A stretch of DNA of 6,976 nt from an uncultured Labedella sp. (GTDB lineage: Bacteria > Actinomycetota > Actinomycetes > Actinomycetales > Microbacteriaceae), in assembly GCA_934636065.1 (NCBI GenBank), contig CAKTZW010000092.1:1-6976 (forward strand), given 5' to 3'. Both the position numbers and the translations under genes were made by a program. The first letter of the stretch is position 1. The number at the start of each line of letters is the position of its first letter. The notes under the pieces are model-generated. The model was not told the DNA's origin, searched no databases, and saw only the letters and a list, made by a program, of their open reading frames with translations. Below are positions 6,870-6,976 of the stretch, piece after piece.

Positions 6870-6976
6870 TCAGACGGCGAGACGCGACCGCACGATGTCG
6901 GCGAGTGCGTTCGCGTGGCGATCCGCCGTCTCCTGGTCCGCCGCCTCGACCATCACGCGCACGAGCGGCTCCGTGC
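6870..6976 (-). CDS. glmM: phosphoglucosamine mutase GlmM, C-terminal fragment (5' end outside the window)
   Basis: Only the last 34 complete codons and the TGA stop (6872-6870) are in the window, plus two bases of a preceding codon that is probably Gly. The peptide begins TEPLVRVMVEA and ends RSRLAV. (G)TEPLVRVMVEA is the C-terminal phosphate-binding signature of the alpha-D-phosphohexomutase family in its GlmM form, where the substrate phosphate binds. GlmM converts glucosamine-6-phosphate, the product of GlmS, to glucosamine-1-phosphate, so its closeness to glmS supports GlmM over other phosphohexomutases. Its end faces the coaA end across 14 bp. The catalytic serine and metal loop are not visible, so identity rests on this motif and on context. 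Confidence 0.87.
   Translation of the reverse strand, partial: TEPLVRVMVEAADQETADRHANALADIVRSRLAV

Noticed and set aside
1..6976. A hidden defence, mobile or otherwise undescribed system
   Set aside because: Every base outside gaps of 33 bp or less is accounted for by nine well-known housekeeping genes with intact motifs. No repeats, integrase, transposase, att-like sites or compositional break were seen by eye.

Overview
The window comes from the chromosome of a high-GC Gram-positive bacterium. It is strongly GC-rich, third codon positions are almost all G or C, GTG starts are common, intergenic gaps are tiny, and promoters look like bare TANNNT -10 boxes placed right at the start codon. 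Protein content and gene order suggest an actinobacterium, probably of the Microbacteriaceae type. That family-level placement is inference from recalled gene order and protein style, not from a search.

Layout. On the minus strand, read right to left, there is first the last 34 codons of glmM (6870-6976, 5' end outside the window). After an interruption by coaA comes a compact seven-gene run: glmS (4024-5874), acpS (3643-4002), alr (2531-3646), tsaE (2055-2534), tsaB (1430-2044), rimI (939-1433) and tsaD (1-942, 3' end outside the window). coaA (5908-6855) is the only plus-strand gene. It diverges from glmS across 33 bp and converges on glmM across 14 bp. No stretch of 300 bases lacks a gene, and the longest gap is 33 bp. 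I see no RNA gene, mobile element, repeat array, CRISPR or phage sequence.

How the genes work together. GlmS and GlmM make glucosamine phosphates for UDP-GlcNAc, and Alr makes D-alanine; both feed peptidoglycan. CoaA starts CoA synthesis, and AcpS uses CoA to activate acyl carrier protein for lipid synthesis. TsaE, TsaB and TsaD are three of the four bacterial enzymes for the t6A modification of ANN-decoding tRNAs; the fourth, TsaC, is not here. RimI is an N-terminal acetyltransferase that commonly sits between tsaB and tsaD. This is a housekeeping growth cluster with all genes apparently intact, apart from the two cut by the window edges.

The most notable features are regulatory. The glmS/coaA divergent region is exactly symmetric: each strand has a TAGNNT box 7 nt before its ATG, which predicts two leaderless transcripts. 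In contrast, all six genes downstream of glmS start with GTG, and four of the six junctions are 4-nt GTGA stop/start overlaps. I found no evidence of an undescribed system here.
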